Shown one piece after another: positions 4,830 to 7,038 of a stretch of DNA of 7,038 bases. The position numbers were made by a program, and so were the translations under genes. The DNA is taken from the NCBI GenBank assembly GCA_015521385.1, contig WAOH01000127.1, positions 1 to 7,038 on the forward strand. Direction: 5' to 3'. This DNA comes from Thermoproteota archaeon (GTDB lineage: Archaea > Korarchaeota > Korarchaeia > Korarchaeales > Korarchaeaceae). Under the pieces are notes generated by a model. It made no database searches. It was not told the DNA's origin and saw only the letters and a list, made by a program, of their open reading frames with translations. Numbering within the stretch: the stretch's first letter is position 1; every line of letters begins with the position of its first letter.

Positions 4830-6134
4830 GTGAAAAAGATGGGGGCGACCGATCCGAGCTGGTTCTTCCCTGAGCTTGGTGTTCCTAGGTTTTTCAGGAG
4901 ACCTCCTAGTCATGAGCTCATACTCACGGACACCACCCTGAGGGACGGGCAGCAGGGAAGCAGGCCCTTCACGATCGAGGAATCAATGGCCATCTACGAG
5001 GTGCTTATGAATCTCGACAATGGGAGCGGGGTGGTCAGGGACATAGAGCTGTTCCCCTACACGAGGAAGGACAGGGAGGTCATAAGAAGGATAAAGGATT
5101 ACTCCGCCCACCCCAAGCCCATCGGATGGGTCAGGGCTAAACTGGAGGACCTTAGGCTGGTCAAGGAAGCCGGGCTCGACGAGACGATAGTGCTCACGTC
5201 CGTGTCAGACTATCACATAGTCCACAAGCTGGGGATGGACAGGGAGACGGCGAAGGCCAAGTACCTCAGGGCGGTGGAGGAGGGGCTGAAGATGGGCCTC
5301 AGGCTGAAGGTCGCGATGGAGGACATAACCAGGTGCGATGTCTATGGATTCCTCCTCCCGTTTCTGGATGAAGTCCTCAGGTTATCAGAGAAGTACGGGA
5401 TAGAGATCGGGTTCAAGCTCTCCGACACCTTGGGGATGGGCCTTCCCTTCGTCGAGGCTCCACTCCCCAGGAGCATTCCCAGACTGATCAGGCTCCTGTT
5501 GGACGATCTCGGGCTGAAGCACACTCAGCTGGAGTTCCACGGGCACAACGACTTCCACCTAGTCGTCGCCAACCATCTAGCGGCGTGGGTCTACGGAGCG
5601 TCGCTGTCCAACTGCACTCTCCTAGGCATAGGGGAGAGGGCGGGCAACTGTCCCTTGGAGGCCATGGCGCTCTTCCACGCCCAGCTGGTGAAGGGATCAC
5701 CCCTTAACCTGAGGGCCCTCAGGGAGGCTAGGGATCTCTTCCTTAAAATGGGCTTTCAAGTGCCCGTCTTCTACCCCATACTAGGGGAAAACTCCTTCAG
5801 GACCAAGGCGGGCATCCACATCGATGGCCTGCTGAAGAACCCGGCCATTTACCTACCCTTCGATCCCGAAGAGGTGCTCGGCATCCCCTACACCGTGGAG
5901 ATAACGCCCTACTCCGGTAGGGCCGGCCTGATATACTGGCTGGTGAAGAAGGCTGGGGTCAGGGACTGGATGGCCCTGAAGGCAGATCCCCGCCTGGACG
6001 AAGCCTACAGGGAGGTGCTGAGCCTGTTCGATGGTGGGAGGACAGAGCCGCTGAGTGATGAGGGGGTGCTGGGCATCCTGAGGAAGCACGTCCCGGAGCT
6101 GGTGGAGGGGATGAGAGTTTGGAGGGGACGATGA
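4830..6134 (+). CDS. DRE-TIM condensing enzyme (isopropylmalate/homocitrate/Re-citrate synthase superfamily)
   Basis: Condenses an acyl-CoA, most likely acetyl-CoA, with a 2-oxoacid in a TIM-barrel active site with a divalent metal. The 434 residues show DTTLRDGQQ (34-42; Arg38 catalytic, Asp39 metal ligand), TSVSDYH (123-129), EDITR (164-168), SDTLGMG (198-204), the metal-binding HGHND (237-241), GIGERAGN (266-273) and the lid motif AGIHIDG (327-333; His330). The C-terminal part after about 335 is short and lacks the LeuA allosteric domain, so leucine feedback of the usual kind is not expected. DGQQ instead of DGEQ, EDITR with YGF following, LPRSIP and the AGLIYW segment (365-370) recall, from memory, the clade holding Re-citrate synthases. 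Homocitrate, isopropylmalate or citramalate synthase remain possible. GTG 4830 is chosen by TATA spacing; ATG 4839 is the alternative, and neither has a Shine-Dalgarno. It overlaps the next gene by 4 nt. Confidence 0.87.
   Translation: MKKMGATDPSWFFPELGVPRFFRRPPSHELILTDTTLRDGQQGSRPFTIEESMAIYEVLMNLDNGSGVVRDIELFPYTRKDREVIRRIKDYSAHPKPIGWVRAKLEDLRLVKEAGLDETIVLTSVSDYHIVHKLGMDRETAKAKYLRAVEEGLKMGLRLKVAMEDITRCDVYGFLLPFLDEVLRLSEKYGIEIGFKLSDTLGMGLPFVEAPLPRSIPRLIRLLLDDLGLKHTQLEFHGHNDFHLVVANHLAAWVYGASLSNCTLLGIGERAGNCPLEAMALFHAQLVKGSPLNLRALREARDLFLKMGFQVPVFYPILGENSFRTKAGIHIDGLLKNPAIYLPFDPEEVLGIPYTVEITPYSGRAGLIYWLVKKAGVRDWMALKADPRLDEAYREVLSLFDGGRTEPLSDEGVLGILRKHVPELVEGMRVWRGR
6121..6125 (+). promoter_or_regulatory. 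Shine-Dalgarno site for the isomerase gene
   Basis: GGAGG lies 5 nt before ATG 6131, inside the last codons of the upstream gene. It decides the start and contrasts with the lack of such a site at the operon's first gene, as expected where first genes are near-leaderless and internal genes use ribosome binding sites. Confidence 0.75.
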
Positions 6135-7038
6135 CCGGGAAGATACTTTCCTCGAAGCTGGGGAGGAGCATCGAGCCCAGCGAGCACATCGTGGTGGATG
6201 TCGATCTCGTGTACGCCCACGACGGCACGGCCCCTCTCGCCATAGATGTGCTGGAGAGCTTGGGCTTGAATACGGTGTCGGGGAATGTAGTGTTCACGGT
6301 GGATCACGCCGCCCCCGCCCCTCACGCCGAGGCCGCCGCGCTGCACATCCAGATGAGGGCCTTCGCCTCGAGGCACGGCATCAGGGTCTTCGACGTGGGG
6401 AACGGCATAAGCCATCAGGTCATACCCGAGGCCGGGTTGATCAGGCCCGGGATGGTGGTTCTGGGAGCTGACAGCCACACCGTCACCCTAGGGGCTTACG
6501 GGGCCTTTGCCACGGGTGTGGGAAGCACCGACGCAGCCATAGCCATGGCTAGAGGGAAGATCTGGTTGAAGGTGCCTGAGGTGGTGGCGGTGGTCGTTGA
6601 TGGAAGGTTAGGGAAGGGGGTGATGGCCAAGGACGTCATCCTCGAGATAATAGGTAGACTGGGGAGCGATGGTGCGAACTACAAGGCGGTAGAATTCCTC
6701 GGATCGGCTGTCAGGGAGATGAGCATGGACTCAAGGGCGGTACTGTCCAACATGAGTGTGGAGATGGGGGCCAAGGTCGGACTGGTGCCCGTGGACGACG
6801 TGACCCTGAGGTGGCTTGAGGAGAGGGGGGTCGGTGCCGAGCCCCTCCAGCCCGATCCGAATGCCGATTACAGCGACGAGGAGATCTTCAATGCCGACGA
6901 GATCGAGCCCAACGTTGCGCTGCCCGGGAACGTGGATGAGGTGAGACCCGTGGTGGAGGTGGAGGGCATTGAGGTCGATGAGGTGTTCATAGGGAGCTGC
7001 TCCGGGGGGAGGTTCGAGGACTTCGCGCAGGCGGTGAG
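6131..7038 (+). CDS. Aconitase-superfamily isomerase large subunit, LeuC/homoaconitase type (3' truncated by window)
   Basis: Large subunit of a two-subunit [4Fe-4S] hydro-lyase that isomerises a 2- to a 3-hydroxy acid (isopropylmalate, homocitrate or citrate class). The visible 302 residues are about 70% of the usual 415-425 in the archaeal form. Motifs: DLVYAHDGT (25-33), DHAAPAPH (58-65), NGISHQVIPEAG (91-102), GADSHT (112-117) with GAYGAFATGVGSTD (121-134), then KIWLKVPE (143-150), ISNM-like LSNM (205-208), EPNVALP (259-265), and the first cluster cysteine Cys290 in GSCSGGR. The other two cysteines lie beyond the window. The GADSHT/GSTD/WLKVP pattern fits LeuC/HacA rather than single-chain aconitase. 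The small subunit that sets substrate choice is not seen and should lie downstream or elsewhere. ATG 6131 overlaps the preceding stop as ATGA, indicating translational coupling and the same pathway as the condensing enzyme. Confidence 0.92.
   Translation, partial: MTGKILSSKLGRSIEPSEHIVVDVDLVYAHDGTAPLAIDVLESLGLNTVSGNVVFTVDHAAPAPHAEAAALHIQMRAFASRHGIRVFDVGNGISHQVIPEAGLIRPGMVVLGADSHTVTLGAYGAFATGVGSTDAAIAMARGKIWLKVPEVVAVVVDGRLGKGVMAKDVILEIIGRLGSDGANYKAVEFLGSAVREMSMDSRAVLSNMSVEMGAKVGLVPVDDVTLRWLEERGVGAEPLQPDPNADYSDEEIFNADEIEPNVALPGNVDEVRPVVEVEGIEVDEVFIGSCSGGRFEDFAQAV

Noticed and set aside
5959..6478. Long minus-strand open frames opposite the operon's gene junction
   Set aside because: Both real genes on the plus strand carry clear family motifs through this region; high GC and few stop codons explain the antisense frames.

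Overview
The window looks like chromosomal DNA of a thermophilic archaeon, probably of the TACK/Thermoproteota side; I would not name a genus. The grounds are a family 4 (iron-sulfur) uracil-DNA glycosylase, a DUF763 protein, arginine written almost entirely as AGG/AGA, GC-rich genes with AT-rich gaps, archaeal TATA boxes about 23-33 nt upstream of start codons with little or no leader, and a surface protein with a Thr/Gln-rich stalk and a C-terminal anchor.

Layout. (1) 1-1414, a tail-to-tail pair: the C-terminal part of a uracil-DNA glycosylase (+, cut by the window start) and a complete DUF763 protein with a helix-hairpin-helix (-), 10 bp apart. (2) 1415-1686, a divergent regulatory gap with a perfect 15-bp dyad and the promoters of DUF763 and glnA. 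(3) 1687-2982, a type I glutamine synthetase. (4) 3061-4668, a secreted, membrane-anchored protein of about four beta-sandwich modules, one of them cysteine-rich. (5) 4669-4829, a regulatory gap with three inverted repeats, one lying exactly between TATA box and expected transcription start. (6) 4830-7038, a two-gene operon joined by an ATGA overlap: a DRE-TIM condensing enzyme (isopropylmalate/homocitrate/Re-citrate synthase superfamily) and the large subunit of a LeuC/homoaconitase-type isomerase, cut by the window end.

How the genes fit together. The last two encode successive steps, condensation of acetyl-CoA with a 2-oxoacid and isomerisation of the resulting hydroxy-acid, as in leucine, alpha-aminoadipate lysine or citrate synthesis. 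The condensing enzyme lacks a LeuA regulatory domain, and its motifs resemble, from memory, the group that includes Re-citrate synthases. If that is right, the operon may feed 2-oxoglutarate and glutamate synthesis, which would connect it to the nearby glutamine synthetase. This is inference. The glycosylase ends in a PCNA-binding-like peptide, and the DUF763 protein may also act on DNA. I see no clear mobile element, CRISPR array, tRNA or rRNA.
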